DNA of 64,000 nt. Origin: Symbiodinium natans (taxonomy: Eukaryota; Sar; Dinophyceae; Suessiales; Symbiodiniaceae). Positions 12,112 to 23,774 of the stretch are shown here, one piece after another. The notes below the pieces were generated by a model, which was not told the origin of the DNA, ran no database searches, and saw only the letters and a list, made by a program, of their open reading frames with translations. The translations under genes were made by a program, and so were the position numbers. The first letter of the stretch is position 1. The number at the start of each line of letters is the position of its first letter. The stretch is taken from the NCBI GenBank assembly GCA_905221605.1, contig CAJNDS010000335.1, positions 301,501 to 365,500 of the forward strand, in the 5' to 3' direction.

Positions 12112-12455
12112 CTTCGAATACTAAAGGGGGGTTGCTTGGCGTTTGCACTATAAACCCCAAACCCTAAACCCTAAACCCGATACTTTAGGGTTTAGGGTTT
12201 AGGGTTTAGGGTTTAGTGCTTAGGGTTGAGGGTTGAGGGTTGGGTTTAGGGTCTCAAGCGTCACAAAATGACAGGTGACTTGGCTGAAGCGTCCCAAGCG
12301 ATCCAGTGTGTAGGGTCTGGGGTTTGGGGGTTGCTAGGGCTTCGGATGAACTGCCCTCCAGGCAAAATAAAACAAAACTCAGGTTTAAATCGGGTGCTTG
12401 TGGACAGCAGGGCATGAAGGGTCGGGGGGAGTGTATAAGATCCCGTGACAATGTG

Positions 12456-12808
12456 GAACCCTAAACCCTAAACCCCAAACCCCACAGCCTAAACCCTAAA
12501 CCCTAAACCCTAAACCCTAAACCCTAAACCCTAAACCCTAAACCCTAAACCCTAAACCCTAAACCCTAAACCCTAAACCCTAAACCCTAAACCCTAAACC
12601 CTAAACCCTAGCCCGGATCCTTTGAGGTTTCAAGAAAGCCTAAGGTTCGAACCTTTAAACCCTATAACCCCAAAGCGCCTGAGAAGGCCCCTTGCACCAG
12701 CCCTCAAGGCCCTTTGGAAGCCCAAAAGCTGGCAAAGCGGGTTTAGGGTTTAGGGTTTAGGGTTTAGGGTTTAGGGTTTAGGGTTTAGGGTTTAGGGTTT
12801 AGGGTTTA
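12456..12808. repeat. Telomere-like arrays around a possible exon
   Basis: C-type 12456-12612 (about eighteen consecutive perfect units) and G-type 12739-12808 enclose a 126-base block whose minus strand reads LLGFQRALRAGARGLLRRFG. Confidence 0.9.
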
Positions 12809-13124
12809 AGGTCCATCAGAATCTATGCGTAAACTCTTACTGGAATCGGCCAGTTCTTCCCCGAATCTGGGATACCCCCCCCCCCCCCCCCTCACAAACA
12901 CTGAGTCAAGGCTTTCAGGAGGGAGCCCCGGAGGAAGATAGTGCCGAGCCAAGTAAGGAATAAGGATACATGATATGAAGTAGGGTATATATTTCTTGTA
13001 CCCCCAAAAGGACACCCAATATATACACTCACCAATTCTTAAAAGGAACCTTATATCCCTAAACCCCTGAACCTAAACCCTAAACCCTAAACCCTAAACC
13101 CTAAACCCTGCTCCATATATTTAC

Positions 13125-13366
13125 TTGAGAGGCGGTTCTGGGAGGCCGCGGGGTGATGCCAAACACATAGTGCTGTATAGGGACCTGGTGAACCGCCGGC
13201 CCAGGCCAATCGTACACCCTAAACCCTAAACCCTAAACCCTAAACCCTAAACCCTGAACCCTAAACCCTAAACCCTGAACCCTGAACCCTGAACACCCTG
13301 AACCGAACGTCTCGGCGGCCACGCCGTTCCCAGGGAGGTCGAAGCGAAGGATTGCAGGCGCCCCAC
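13125..13366 (-). CDS. Uncharacterised exon pair
   Basis: Exons 13366-13304 (VGRLQSFASTSLGTAWPPRR) and 13184-13125 (VPIQHYVFGITPRPPRTASQ), both phase 0, with donors TCG|GTTCAG and CAA|GTAAAT and acceptors GAG|G and CAG|G. CCCTAAA repeats (13215-13290) fill the intron between them. Another frame of the first exon also reads well (GAPAILRFDLPGNGVAAETF), so its frame is not certain. Confidence 0.4.
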
Positions 13367-13383
13367 CTCTTGGGGATTAAGGC

Positions 13384-13507
13384 TACAGGGTGGGGCCCCC
13401 TTACTATACTAACTGTAGTTAAGGGACTTATAACCTAACTTAGGGTCCTTATAACCCAATTTAGGGCCCTTATAACTCTACTTATAACTAGGGGGCCCCA
13501 CCCTGTA
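13384..13507 (-). mobile_element. MITE-like element family 1, copy 1
   Basis: 124 bp with ends TACAGGGTGGGGCCCCC and its complement. The reverse complement is, by eye, identical to the copy at 42545-42668. TA at both ends suggests a TA target. No coding capacity. Confidence 0.85.
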
Positions 13508-13513
13508 GGTTCC

Positions 13514-13690
13514 GGGTTTGAGGGCTTGGGGTTTGAGGGTTTTGAGGGTTTGAGGGTTTGGGGGTTTGAGGGTTTGAGGGTTTGGGGGTTTGGGGGTTTG
13601 AGGGTTTGAGGGTTTGAGGGTTTGAGGGTTTGGGGGTTTGAGGGTTTGAGGGTTTGAGGGTTCGAGGGTTTGAGGGTTTGAGGGGGTTCG
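13514..13690 (+). repeat. Variant array GGGTTTGA / GGGTTTGG
   Basis: Eight-base units in which the telomere A is replaced or followed by extra G/A. Homogeneous over 175 bases, directly right of MITE copy 13384-13507. Confidence 0.85.
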
Positions 13691-15021
13691 ACCTGAGCCC
13701 TGAAGCCTAGAAGCACCAAACCCACAAACCTTTCAAAAGTTTGTGAACCCTAAACCCTAAACCCTAAACCCTTTACCCTTAACCCTAAACCGAAAACCGT
13801 AAACCAAACCGTAAACCCTAAACCGAGGGAGGGATTCCAAAACGTACCCAGGAGCTGTACCCAAGAGTGTTAGGGTGGTATCGACCCGCGGTGTCAAAAA
13901 GAAGCTGATAAGATGAGGGCAGTTTACATGGTCCCTTAGTACGGGCCCTGAATTCGGGAACCCTTGTAATCATACCACGTATGTACCCCATAACACCCAA
14001 AGAGCTTCCCTCATGCTCCCCACTATTCCGTAAGGCCTCCCCGAGATTCGCGAAGGTTCCCCAAGTAGCTACCCCCGCATGAAGCCCCCCTCCCTTAAGG
14101 ATCCCATAAGAGAAGTAGGGCTGAAAAGCAAAAACCCACCAAGCCCGAAAATGTCACTAAACCCTAAATCCTAAACCCTAGACCCTAAACCCTAAACCCT
14201 AAACCCTAAACCTTAAACCCTAAACCCTAAACCCAGCAACCCTGCAACCATAAACTCTGATAGTCACACCTAGCCATGTACAGCCCACTTCATGGCCACC
14301 CCTGAACAACATGCCCTCTGTTCGCCCTCTCGGCTCTTTAGGGTTTAGGGGTTTAGGGCTTAGGGACTTATGGGTTTAGGGGCGTAGGGGTTTAGGGGCT
14401 TAGTTTACATCAGGTTTTGGGGGTTTAGGGTTTAGAAGTTTAGGTTTTAGGTTAGGGGTTTAGTGGTTTGGGGTTTAGGGGTTTCAGGGTGTAGGGTTTA
14501 GGGGTTGAGGGGTTAAGGGCTTGGGGTCTTAGGGGTGTTGGGGGGTTTAGGGTTTAGGGGTTTCGGGGCTTCAGGGCTCGGTGTAGGGCTTGGGGGTTTA
14601 GGGTTTAGGGGCTTTAGGTTTAGGGGTAGGGGTTAGGGGTCGACGGTCTAGGGTTAGTTTGGTGTATGGGGTGTCCTCCGCCAAGCCAACGGTGTTGGTC
14701 AGCAGCACCCGCGCCGAGCTACCTCACGGAGGCTCCATGGTGGGGACAAAAACCCCGAACACCCCAAAGCCGAAGCGATGTAGACCCTAAAAGCCCTCCC
14801 TAAACCCCAAACCCCAAACCCGAAACCCTAAACCCAAAACCCTGAAACCCCAAAACCCTAAGCCCTAAACCCTAAACCCGCCTCTGGGGTTCAATTTTGG
14901 GGTCGGAATCATTACGGCCCCTTTGTAATAGTTCCATACTAACCCCCCCCCAAAAAAAAAAAACGATTGTACTTTTTCAGGCCCCCCATAGTCGGGTTTA
15001 GGGTTTCGGGATTTGAGTGTT

Positions 15022-15144
15022 TACAGGGTGGGGCCCCCTAGTTATAAGTAGAGTTATAAGGCCCTAAATTGGGTTATAAGGGCCCTAAGTTAGGTTATAA
15101 GTCCCTTAACTACAGTTAGTATAGTAAGGGGGCCCCACCCTGTA
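15022..15144 (+). mobile_element. MITE-like element family 1, copy 2
   Basis: 123 bp, same ends as copy 1; differs by one deleted G and one substitution in the middle. Confidence 0.85.
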
Positions 15145-15336
15145 GGACCGGAGGACCAGAAGTCCGGTAAGAGGACCAGGACAGCAGAGAGGACCAAGAG
15201 ACCAAAAAACGCAGAAAAGAAAAACAAAACTGAATGTCCAAAGAAAAGTTGTACTTTCCTTCCGTAGCTGGCAACAGGGACGCCGGATGACACTGCTTAA
15301 GAAACATTCCTGGGATTGAGGAATAAACTCCTCGAC

Positions 15337-15459
15337 TAGAGGGTGGAACCCCCTAGTTATAAGTAGAGTTTTAAGGGCCCTAAATTGGGTTATAAGGACC
15401 CTAAGTTAGGTTATAAGTCCCTTAACTACAGTTAGTATAGTAAGGGGCCCCACCCTGTA
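15337..15459 (+). mobile_element. MITE-like element family 1, copy 3
   Basis: 123 bp; the left end is degraded (TAGAGGGTGGAACCCCC) and the right end intact. It lies 192 bp from copy 2 in the same orientation. Confidence 0.85.
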
Positions 15460-16624
15460 AGGCAGATCGGAGTCCCTTATCGGACCTCAACTTGCCTTAA
15501 AGATATGTCACGGTGACGGCTTTGCGCGCACGGCTTCAAACCATCGACAGACCCAAAACTGAAGTGATTTCTCGAAAGCCTCTATCACAACCTAAAAGAA
15601 CCTAAACCCAACAAATCCCAGCATCCCAGACATCCCAGCATCCCAGACATCCCAAACTCGCGAATCTACGGTCCCAACTGCATGCGCAGAGCGGATTCTG
15701 CCACAGTTGGCGTTGCCAGGCTGCTGCATCAACAAAACACACCGAAAATCGGAAAGGGGCTAGAGCCCGAAGCCCTGAACCCAACCCCAACCCAAAACCC
15801 TAAAACCTTTACCTTTAACCCAAACACTGATGCTTAAAGCCAGCATAGACCACATTTTTCATTGTCCCTAAACCTCAACCCTAAACCCCAAGCCCTAAAC
15901 CCTAAACCCCAAGCCCTAAACCATAAAGCCGCAGTCGCTATGGCTCCTCGGTGGCCTGAGAGCGCAGAAAACGTGCGACGAAAGCTCCGCAAAACGGCGC
16001 AAACTGGAACCCGGACCTTATGGAAACAATATGTAGGAAAGCCCTATGCCCTAAACCCTAAACCCTCAACCCTACACCCTAAACCCTAAACTGGGCCCTA
16101 TACCCTGCACCCTAAACCCTAAACCCTAAACCCTACACCCTGAACAATCTTCTAGAGCCCCATGCACGGGTCAGCCTGCTTCCGGAGATGTCGGCGAGGA
16201 AGCCCATTGGTTCGTCGCTCGACCTGGTCGCAAGCTGAATGTGGAGATTTAGGGTTTAGGGTTTAGGGTTTAGGGCTAGGGTTTAGGGCGGGGTTTAGGG
16301 ATAGGGTTTAGGGCTAGGGTTTCAAGGTTGGCTTCGGACCTCTGGAGGTTTAGGTTTTTGGTCTCAGGGATTGGCGACTAGGGGGTTGAGATACACTGTC
16401 CCTGATATGACTGGGTCTTGCTGAGATCAAAATACTTTCTGATAATGGGTTTAGGGTTTAGGGTTTAGGGTTTAGGGTTTAGGGTTTAGGGTTTAGGGTT
16501 TAGGGTTTAGGGTTTAGGGTTCTAAACTCGGGCCGGGCGAGATCCCCATAGTTCTCTTACACTTTGCCTCTGAGGTGCTTGGTGGCATCTGTTGTCTCTT
16601 TTGCTTCTGTGGGTTTTGGTTGTT

Positions 16625-16793
16625 TATATAATATATTATATATAATATAATATAATATAATATAATAAAAGAAAATATAATATAATATAATATAATATAA
16701 TATAATATAATATAATATAATATAATATAATATAATATAATATAATATAATATAATATAATATAATAATAATATATATATATATATATATATT
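16625..16793. repeat. TATAA pentanucleotide microsatellite
   Basis: About 30 TATAA units then (AT)n. The Tyr/Ile-rich frame on the minus strand is an artefact. Confidence 0.95.
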
Positions 16794-18331
16794 ATCTCTG
16801 ACGTTTACTGACTCGTTTCTGATTTTGTTCAACCAAAGCGCCTACAGCCTCCAAACATACGGGCTTCCCTTTGGGATCTTTGAAACCCCGAAGACCTACA
16901 CCCACGAAACCCTGCGCCTGAATCCGACGCAATTTAAGCGTCAACCCAGGCCCTAGAAATCCTGCAGAATCTGAACCCTAGAAGCCCCAAACCCTAGACT
17001 CTCTAGAAACCCCAGACCCCAAACCCTGACGAACGAGTGTAGGTCCAAAGGGCTTTCGTCTGTTTCCGGAAACCGGGGCTCGCCGAATTCGTCAGCCGGA
17101 TCCTGGGTTGAAAGCGAGTGCCGGCTTGTAGGGCTTAGGGTTACAGAGCTTCGGGCTCAGGGGTTTGGGGTTTAGGGTTTGGGGTGTACTTGAAGGGTCA
17201 GTTCATGGGTGGTGATGAGTAGGGCTTTTCGTACCCTAGAGAAGGCTATCACGACTTTCAGATCAACCCTAAACCCTAAACCCTCAACCCTAAACCCTAA
17301 AGCCTTAAACGGACCCATGAACCCTACAAATACTGGAGGGTTCAGGGTCTGCCGGGGTTCCAGGGCTGGGGTCTGGTCCATGCTTCAAGGGTTCAGGGCG
17401 TAGGGTTGAGAAGCCAATGTCGGCTTCCTGGCCCGCAACCAGATATCGGGGGTTTAGGGTTTAGGGTTTAGGGTTTAGGGTTTGGGGTTTGGGGTTTGGG
17501 GTTTGGGGTTTGGGGTTTAGGGTTTAGGGTTTAGGGTTTAGGGTTTAGGGTTTACCCAGTGGGGGGGGGGGGCCTTTTGTAGCAAGGTTCCAAACCCTAA
17601 CCCCTAAGCACAACAAGGTGCGCCCAAAACAAACCGAGAACGCCTGATTTTGTTCTAGGCGACCTCAGAACCCTTCAGGTTTAGGGTTTCTGCTTGTAAA
17701 CCACCACAAAGCAAGAAGGTTCGGGGTTCCTTTAGGGTGGGGATTTATGGCTAACGGTTTCTAGATCGAGCTGCCGGGTTTCCAAGGGTTCGGACTTAGG
17801 GGATTTTTGCGTTCGAGATTGTGGGGCTTTCCATAAACCCAAAACCCAAATCCCAAGCCCTAAACCCAGTTTAGGGCTTAGGGTTTTGTTTTCAGGACGT
17901 AGGGTCAAACATCCCTGAGCCCTAACTAAACCCCCAACCTCAAAGTTCGGTGCTTGTTACTTGGCAGAGGCCTAGAGCGCTTCGCAGCTTCAGAGCAGGG
18001 TTGCCGAGCCTTTTTCAGCTCAGGGTTGAAGGCTATGCGTCCCGGTGTAAGTTCGGTGTAGTGTTGACGGTTTAAGGTTTGGGGTTGAGGTACTGGCTTA
18101 AGTTTGAAGGTTTTGGGTTTAGCGTGTGACGAGTGTAAGGCGTATGGTATCGCCACAGTTCGAGATCCAAGCTGATGGCACTGCAGCGAACAACTGCCTA
18201 GCACACGGCTCGCGAAGAGTGAATCCTGTCAGAGGTCGTCGTGTGCTTCTTCTTTTGGGACGGCGAACAACAACAGACTTGGAATCCAACAAGTCGTACT
18301 GCTTGGCACTTGCAGCAGTTTCCCTTCGGCA

Positions 18332-18585
18332 CCCTAAACCCTAAACCCCTAAACCCCTAAACCCCTAAACCCCTAAACCCCTAAACCCCTAAACCCCTAA
18401 ACCCCTAAACCCCTAAACCCCTAAACCCCTAACCCCCTAACCCCCTAAACCCCTAAACCCCTAAACCCCTAAACCCCTAAACCCCTAAACCCCTAAACCC
18501 CTAAACCCCTAAACCCCTAAACCCCTAAACCCCTAAACCCCTAAACCCCTAAACCCCTAAACCCCTAAACCCCTAAACCCCTAAC
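18332..18585 (-). repeat. Eight-base variant array CCCCTAAA
   Basis: About thirty nearly perfect CCCCTAAA units (TTTAGGGG on the other strand), with two CCCCTAA slips. It differs from the 7-mer used by neighbouring arrays. Confidence 0.95.
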
Positions 18586-18636
18586 CCGCAATAAAATGGG
18601 TAGTGAGCCCTACGCTCCCCCAAGAGACTTCATGTG

Positions 18637-18735
18637 GGGTGGTTGTCAAATTTATGCTCCCTTTTTGGATCCCTCTTATAATACGGCACCTAATATTTAG
18701 GGTACCCCAAGGGATCAAAAATTTGACAACCACCC
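18637..18735 (+). mobile_element. MITE-like element family 7
   Basis: 99 bp with GGGTGGTTGTCAAATTT and AAATTTGACAACCACCC as near-perfect terminal inverted repeats, with CATG on both flanks. A half end occurs at 27071-27087, stopped by a CCCTAAA array, and a diverged relative at 60688-60776 shares CCTAATATTTAGGGTACCCC. Confidence 0.8.
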
Positions 18736-18831
18736 ATGTAGCACCTGGGTCTGGAAGCCGTGGCGGCAACCTCGGAAAAGGCCGGTCTCCCTGCTCTTGG
18801 AGTTGTCGCGTCGTCGCTTGGCACTCCTAAA

Positions 18832-18932
18832 CCATGCTCCCCTTAGAACCCTAAAAAAAAACAATATCTTTAATATCCTCTTGGGTCTTATATAAACAAA
18901 AATATTTAAAGTGCTCAAGGGGGATATTGTAG
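18832..18932 (+). mobile_element. MITE-like element family 6, copy 2
   Basis: ATGCTCCCCTTAGAACCC, a single TATCCTCTTGGGTCTTATAT, right end CAAGGGGGATATTG. Carries the unduplicated form. Confidence 0.7.
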
Positions 18933-19062
18933 ACCCTCAACCCTAAACTCTAAAGAGCTGCAGAGCCGCTATTAGGCTTTTGGTCCGCCTTGGATGGCTG
19001 CTTGTGTGGCCGGGAGCGATAAACGGCTCCTAGCCCTAAAACCCTAAACCTAAGCCGTGAAC

Positions 19063-19450
19063 CCTACACCCTAAACCCTAAACCCTAAACCCTAAACCCT
19101 AAACCCTAAACACCCCAAACCCTGACCCCTAAACCCCCCAACCAAAGCTGCGGCAAGCTGCCGTCTCCCCCGACTCGGACCGCTGAGGGTATGCCTCTCG
19201 GCTACGAGGTCAGCCCGTCTAGGGTTTAGGGTTTAGGGTTTAGGGTTTAGGGTTTAGGGTTTAGGGTTTAGGGTTTAGGGTTTAGGGTTTAGGGTTTAGG
19301 GGTTTAGGGTTTAGGGTTTAGGGTTTAGGGTTTAGGGTTTAGGGTTTAGGGCTTGGGGTTTGGGGTTTGGGGTTTGGGGTTAGGGTTTAGGGTTTAGGCT
19401 TTAGGGCTTAGGGCTTGTAATTTAGGGTTTAGGGTTGTCCGAGTTCAGGG
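19063..19450. repeat. Telomere-like arrays
   Basis: C-type 19063-19110 followed by a long G-type array 19216-19400 that changes from TTTAGGG to TTTGGGG at its right end. Confidence 0.85.
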
Positions 19451-20541
19451 TTTACGGTTTTCTTGCGACCTAAAGACCCCCCCCCCCCCCCAATTTTAGG
19501 GTTCATGTGGTCCCCCCCAAAAAGGGTAGAGGGAATGCGCTCCGGAAACTTTAGCCTGTGTGACCAGGCAGGGAGCGCTGCCATGGGCGGCTTGCTCCTC
19601 AACCCAAAGCTCTATAAACCTTAAACCCTAAACCCTAAACCCTAGTCCAAAACCCTAAACCCTAAACCCGAAACCCGAAACCCTAAACCCTAAACCCGAA
19701 ATGAAGCATCCAAGCACCCTTCTTCCTCCGTAAGATCTCCACAAATACTTGTGGTAGCATGTCATCTATTGGTGCACCCTATAAAGGCCCTAAACCCTAG
19801 TCGGATAAGCACCCTCCCATTTTCCGTAGATTTGGCTACCGAACCTCCAATTTAGTTTCGGCACTCTGCAAAAAATGATCCTGTATACTACTAGGTATGT
19901 CATAGAAGCGTTCTAGAACCTCCAAGGCATTCGGGAATAAGACACCTCATCTCCCTAGGTTCTCCTTCGACGCCAATGCAACCGAATTTCTCAACCATGC
20001 TTAAACCACCCGGAAGCCCGAGCATGACATGGATTTCGCGCTTGCAGACACTGACTTATAGGCGTTGTGCTGACAAGAGATGTGGCAAAGGGGAAGCATC
20101 CTCCTAACTGTTGGGGCCCGCAGGTTCTTCGCCTGATCTGAAACCCCCCCCCAAACCTTTGCAGATGAACTCTATAGACATTTATAAATGTGAGGTTTAG
20201 GATGTAGGGCGCAGGGGGATAACCTACAGCATGTGGGGCGCACCCAAACATTATCCCTATCTCTCCTACCCTAGAAGCCTCCAAACCAAGAACTGTCAGC
20301 CCAGAGCCCAGGACCCAAAACCCCAGACCCAAAACCCCAAACCCTGAACCCCAAACCCTAAACCTTCAGCCCTAAACCAAACCCTGAACCCCAAACCCTA
20401 AACCCTCAGCCCTAAACCCTAAAGCCCAAATGCCCTAAAGCCCAGCCTCCAGTGTTGGACTCGTCATGAGGACGGGCTTGGCCAAGTCGGACTCGAATCG
20501 CGAGGCCAGCCCAAACTGTAGTCAAGCGGCGTTTAGGGTTT

Positions 20542-20655
20542 CTAGGCTGCCCAGTAACCTAGGCTTAAAAAGGGTGTCCTTTTTCGCTTAAAGGGGTTGA
20601 AAAGGGAACCTAAACCCTCCAAAAAGGGAATAAGGGCACTACTGGGCATCCTAGG
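20542..20655 (+). mobile_element. MITE-like element family 3, copy 2
   Basis: Ends CTAGGCTGCCCAGTA and TACTGGGCATCCTAG; interior AGGGTGTCCTTTTTCGCTTA and CAAAAAGGGAATAAGGG. Confidence 0.7.
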
Positions 20656-21376
20656 TTTAGGGTTTGGGGTTTAGGGTTTAGGGATGGGTCTCAACCAGTG
20701 CCGTAGAGACGGGGTTGAGACTTTAGGGCGTTTGGGGTTTAGGGTATGGGTTGGGTTGATCTCCTGAGCCCTGAACCCAAAACTCCAAACCCTGAGCCCT
20801 GAACCGCCATTAGAACAAGGAGCCCCCCCCCCCCCCCCCCACGAGATCTGCGAAATTACAAGGTCCCAAAGTCCCCGCAAGCTACCCTAACCCTAAACCC
20901 TAATAAACCCTAAACCCTGAACCCTAAACCCTAAACCCTCAACCCTCAACCCTCAACCCTCAACCCTAAACCCAAGTAATCGTGCAACCTCAGCCAACCT
21001 CTCCAAGTTCTCCAGAGAGCACAGACACTGTTTCCGGCCCCTGTTTCTCATGGGCAAAGTCTGGAGCCACCAAAGACCAAGGTCGCAGATCATCTGCAAC
21101 TACTAGTTGCTTAAGAGCCCGAAAAAATAGAAGGATTCTTCCTTATTAAGGGTCATGTAGGGATTCTTACCCTTCTTCTTTTGGGGCTCTTATGCAAATA
21201 GTAGTGTAAGATTCAGGTGGGGAGGAAAAGTGCGATTCACAAGGCCCAAGAAACTAACATGAAAAATCAGCACAGTGCTCAGCAAGTCAGTTCTTCTAAG
21301 CCCTTGCCAAAAAATGCCTCACCGGCCTTGCCAGTCATCCCAACGCCAATCGCTCTCTGCACGGGACTGCTTTGGC

Positions 21377-21980
21377 GTAAACCCTAAACCCTAAACCCTA
21401 AACCCTAAACCCTAAACCCTAAACCCTAAACCCTAAACCGCAAACCCTAAACCCCAAACCCTCAACCCTAAAGGCTGTAGGCCGACTCGACGGAATAGGC
21501 TGAACGAGACTGGCCTTGCTCTTCGACCCTGGTTGAAGCCGGAGCTATAGGCGCCATGATGTTGACTGCTGCAGCTTGCAGCTTCAGACCGAAACCTGTA
21601 GACCCAAAGACCCTTAGCCCTAGAGGCCCTGCAGAGCACCCAAATGGGTTTAGGGTTTTAGGGCTTCGGCTTGAGGGTTTAGACTCACACACACACACTT
21701 AGGCCACAGAGACACCGGAAGCCTGAATCCTAAACCCCGGACCCTCTAGGGGTTCTACCTCGGACACTTAAGGTTGTGCCCTTGGGTTGAAATATCGGGG
21801 CCATATTTGGAACTTTTTAGGGGCACAGCCTCAGGACTGCGAGTCTTCATCCCTTGAAACCCCCCAGACCCTAAACCCTAAACCCTAAACCCTAAACCCT
21901 GAGACCCAAGACCCCAAACCCCAAGCCCTAAACCCTAAACCCTAAACCCTAAAACCTAAACCCTAAACCCTAAACCCTAG
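21377..21980 (-). repeat. Telomere-like arrays
   Basis: C-type at 21377-21440 and 21868-21980. The second lies at the right end of the last proposed intron of the gene at 21755-23422. Confidence 0.85.
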
Positions 21981-22530
21981 ACCCCAAGAATGCCCCGCCT
22001 CCGCGACCTCCCAGACATCCTCGGAGGCCTGCCTGTCTCTGAGAGGGTAGTTCAGGGTTTAGGGTTTAGGGTTTAGGGCGTTTAGGGCGTTTAGATAGGT
22101 TATCGAAATCCCTATAGGCTCCTGGGGATCCAGCAAGACAGGCAACAGCATGCGTAACTGCATGTGCACAGGGTTTAGGGTTTAGGGTTTGAGGGGTTTG
22201 TGTGCACATGCGGCGTCGCAGTCGCTCGTCTTAGCTACATCCACATGCCTAGCTGTCGGGATGCCGCCCCCTTGTTGGGTTGCGAAACTAACTGTCAGGC
22301 TCCACATCGCAAGAGGAACCCCAACCCCTGACCCCTCACCCCTCAACCCTAAACCCTAAACCCTAAACTCGAGGCTGTCGCAAGCAAAAGGCTCGCCTGG
22401 CGTCCGGAATATAGAACAGGTGCTCGAACGTTCGGTCACCATCCGGCTCCACGCCTAAGATGCGTGTTTTGGGGTTTAGGGTTTCGGGTTTAGGGTTTTA
22501 GGGTCCAGGGTCTAATTATTTTGTGTTCTT

Positions 22531-22564
<34 letters not shown>

Positions 22565-23422
22565 GGGCTTAGAACTTGGTATGAACTGCATTCCAACTCT
22601 AACGCAAGAAGGGCACGCACTTTGGATCAGCCCCCCCCCCCCCCCCCACATCCCGATACCCTTGGAACAAGGTCTTAGGATTTAGGGTTTAGGGTTGAGG
22701 GTTTAGGGTTGAGGGTTTAGGGTTTAGCCTGAACTTCATTCCACAAATGCGCAGACAGTCGAAAGAATCTAGACCTGGACAGTTTCGAAGCCCTAGAGCT
22801 ACAACCCCGAAACTCAAAACTCGAAACCCGCAACCCCTAAACCCTAAACCCTAAACCCTAAACCCTAAACCCTAAACCCTAAACCCTAAACCCTAAACCC
22901 TGACGTTAGACCATTGGGCAGGGGTATCTTCATCTGCGCAATCGCCTCAAACCGCCCTCGCACTGCACAACACCCAGACTTCAACAAGACCTCGGGTTTA
23001 GGGTTTAGGGTTTAGGGTTTAGGGTTTAGGGTTTAGGGTTTAGGGTTTCGGGTTTAGGGTTTCGGGTTCTACAACTTCGGGGGGACCACTTGCGATTGAA
23101 GATCTCCTAAGCGCTATAAGCCCTAAATGACAACGCTGTCGTTTTCATAGCCCCACGTCCTATAAACCCCCACAACCCAAAAACCAAAAACCCTAAATGG
23201 TCTAGGGTTTAGGGTTTAGGGACCCTAAACCCTAAACCCTAAACTCCTAAACCCCTAAACCCTAAAACCTAAACCCTATACTAAATCCCTAAACCCTAAA
23301 CCCTAAACCCTAAACCCTAAACCCTAAACCCCTAAACCCTAAACCCTAAACCCTACACCAGAAGAAGCCGTGGTTCGGCACGATAGGCTTCGGGATCCCT
23401 ACCTCCATTCCACTCCAGCCTC
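21755..23422 (-). CDS. Uncharacterised multi-exon protein, C-terminal part
   Basis: Exons 23422-23359, 22990-22912, 22454-22397, 22032-21999 and a tentative last exon 21829-21755 (TAG). Peptides: RLEWNGGRDPEAYRAEPRL, then VLLKSGCCAVRGRFEAIAQM, then IPLPNG joined to VEPDGDRTFEHLFYIPDA, then RQASEDVWEVAE. Every split codon is completed correctly (G|GC, AG|G), which is unlikely by chance. Donors are GT, GT, GC, GC; all acceptors are AG|G. The junctions share GGT, GG, CAGGC and GAGGC. I do not recognise the family. The last exon is doubtful because its bases also look like a short inverted-repeat element (ends AGGTTGTGCCC / GGGGCACAGCCT). Upstream exons probably exist above 23.42 kb; candidates reading GDFVNQSNLSYRREMS (about 23.55 kb) and MVSSWIGPVQAKIQACIEG (about 23.66 kb) are not linked in frame. 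Confidence 0.6.
22838..23354. repeat. Telomere-like arrays with a head-to-head junction
   Basis: C-type 22838-22903 and G-type 22993-23068 flank exon 22912-22990. At about 23204-23250 TTTAGGG units meet CCCTAAA units with only an A between them, the signature of two joined telomere-type ends; C-type units continue to 23354, next to exon 23359. Confidence 0.9.
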
Positions 23423-23774
23423 CTCACCAGTGACGTGAGCGTAGCGCGGACAAGCCAATAAAAACCGTGGCCGCCATCATGCAGTGCCGCACTGTGGTAA
23501 GATGCGGGACGTGCTCATTTCTCTTCTGTAGCTCAGGTTACTCTGGTTCACGAAGTCTCCCTCGACTGCGTTGTGGTTGGATTTAGGCTAGTAGGTCCCC
23601 CAAACCCCTCTATACAGGCTTGGATTTTGGCCTGCACGGGCCCAATCCAGGAAGAGACCATGTCCCTTCAGCCTTCAGCTTGCCTTCAAGTTTGGGCGGG
23701 GTGCATCTTCTACTACTAGTTAGATCCCGGACGATGCCCGCTACCCCTACCTTGAATACTCAAACCCTACTTTT

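Larger units (their letters stand above)
14157..17555. repeat. Telomere-like arrays
   Basis: C-type at 14157-14233, 14793-14880, 15870-15930 and 16043-16142. G-type, partly degenerate, at 14338-14660, 16248-16330, 16446-16520 and 17452-17555 (the last includes TTTGGGG units). The block 16143-16245 is a candidate exon. Confidence 0.8.

Noticed and set aside
16557-16832. Tyr/Ile-rich ORF on the minus strand
   Set aside because: Translation of the TATAA microsatellite.
18332-18585. CRISPR-like regular repeat
   Set aside because: Contiguous 8-mers without spacers; eukaryotic context.
21755-21829. Certain last exon of the 21755-23422 gene
   Set aside because: It closes in frame with a shared GAGGC, but overlaps a short inverted-repeat element, so I kept it as tentative only.
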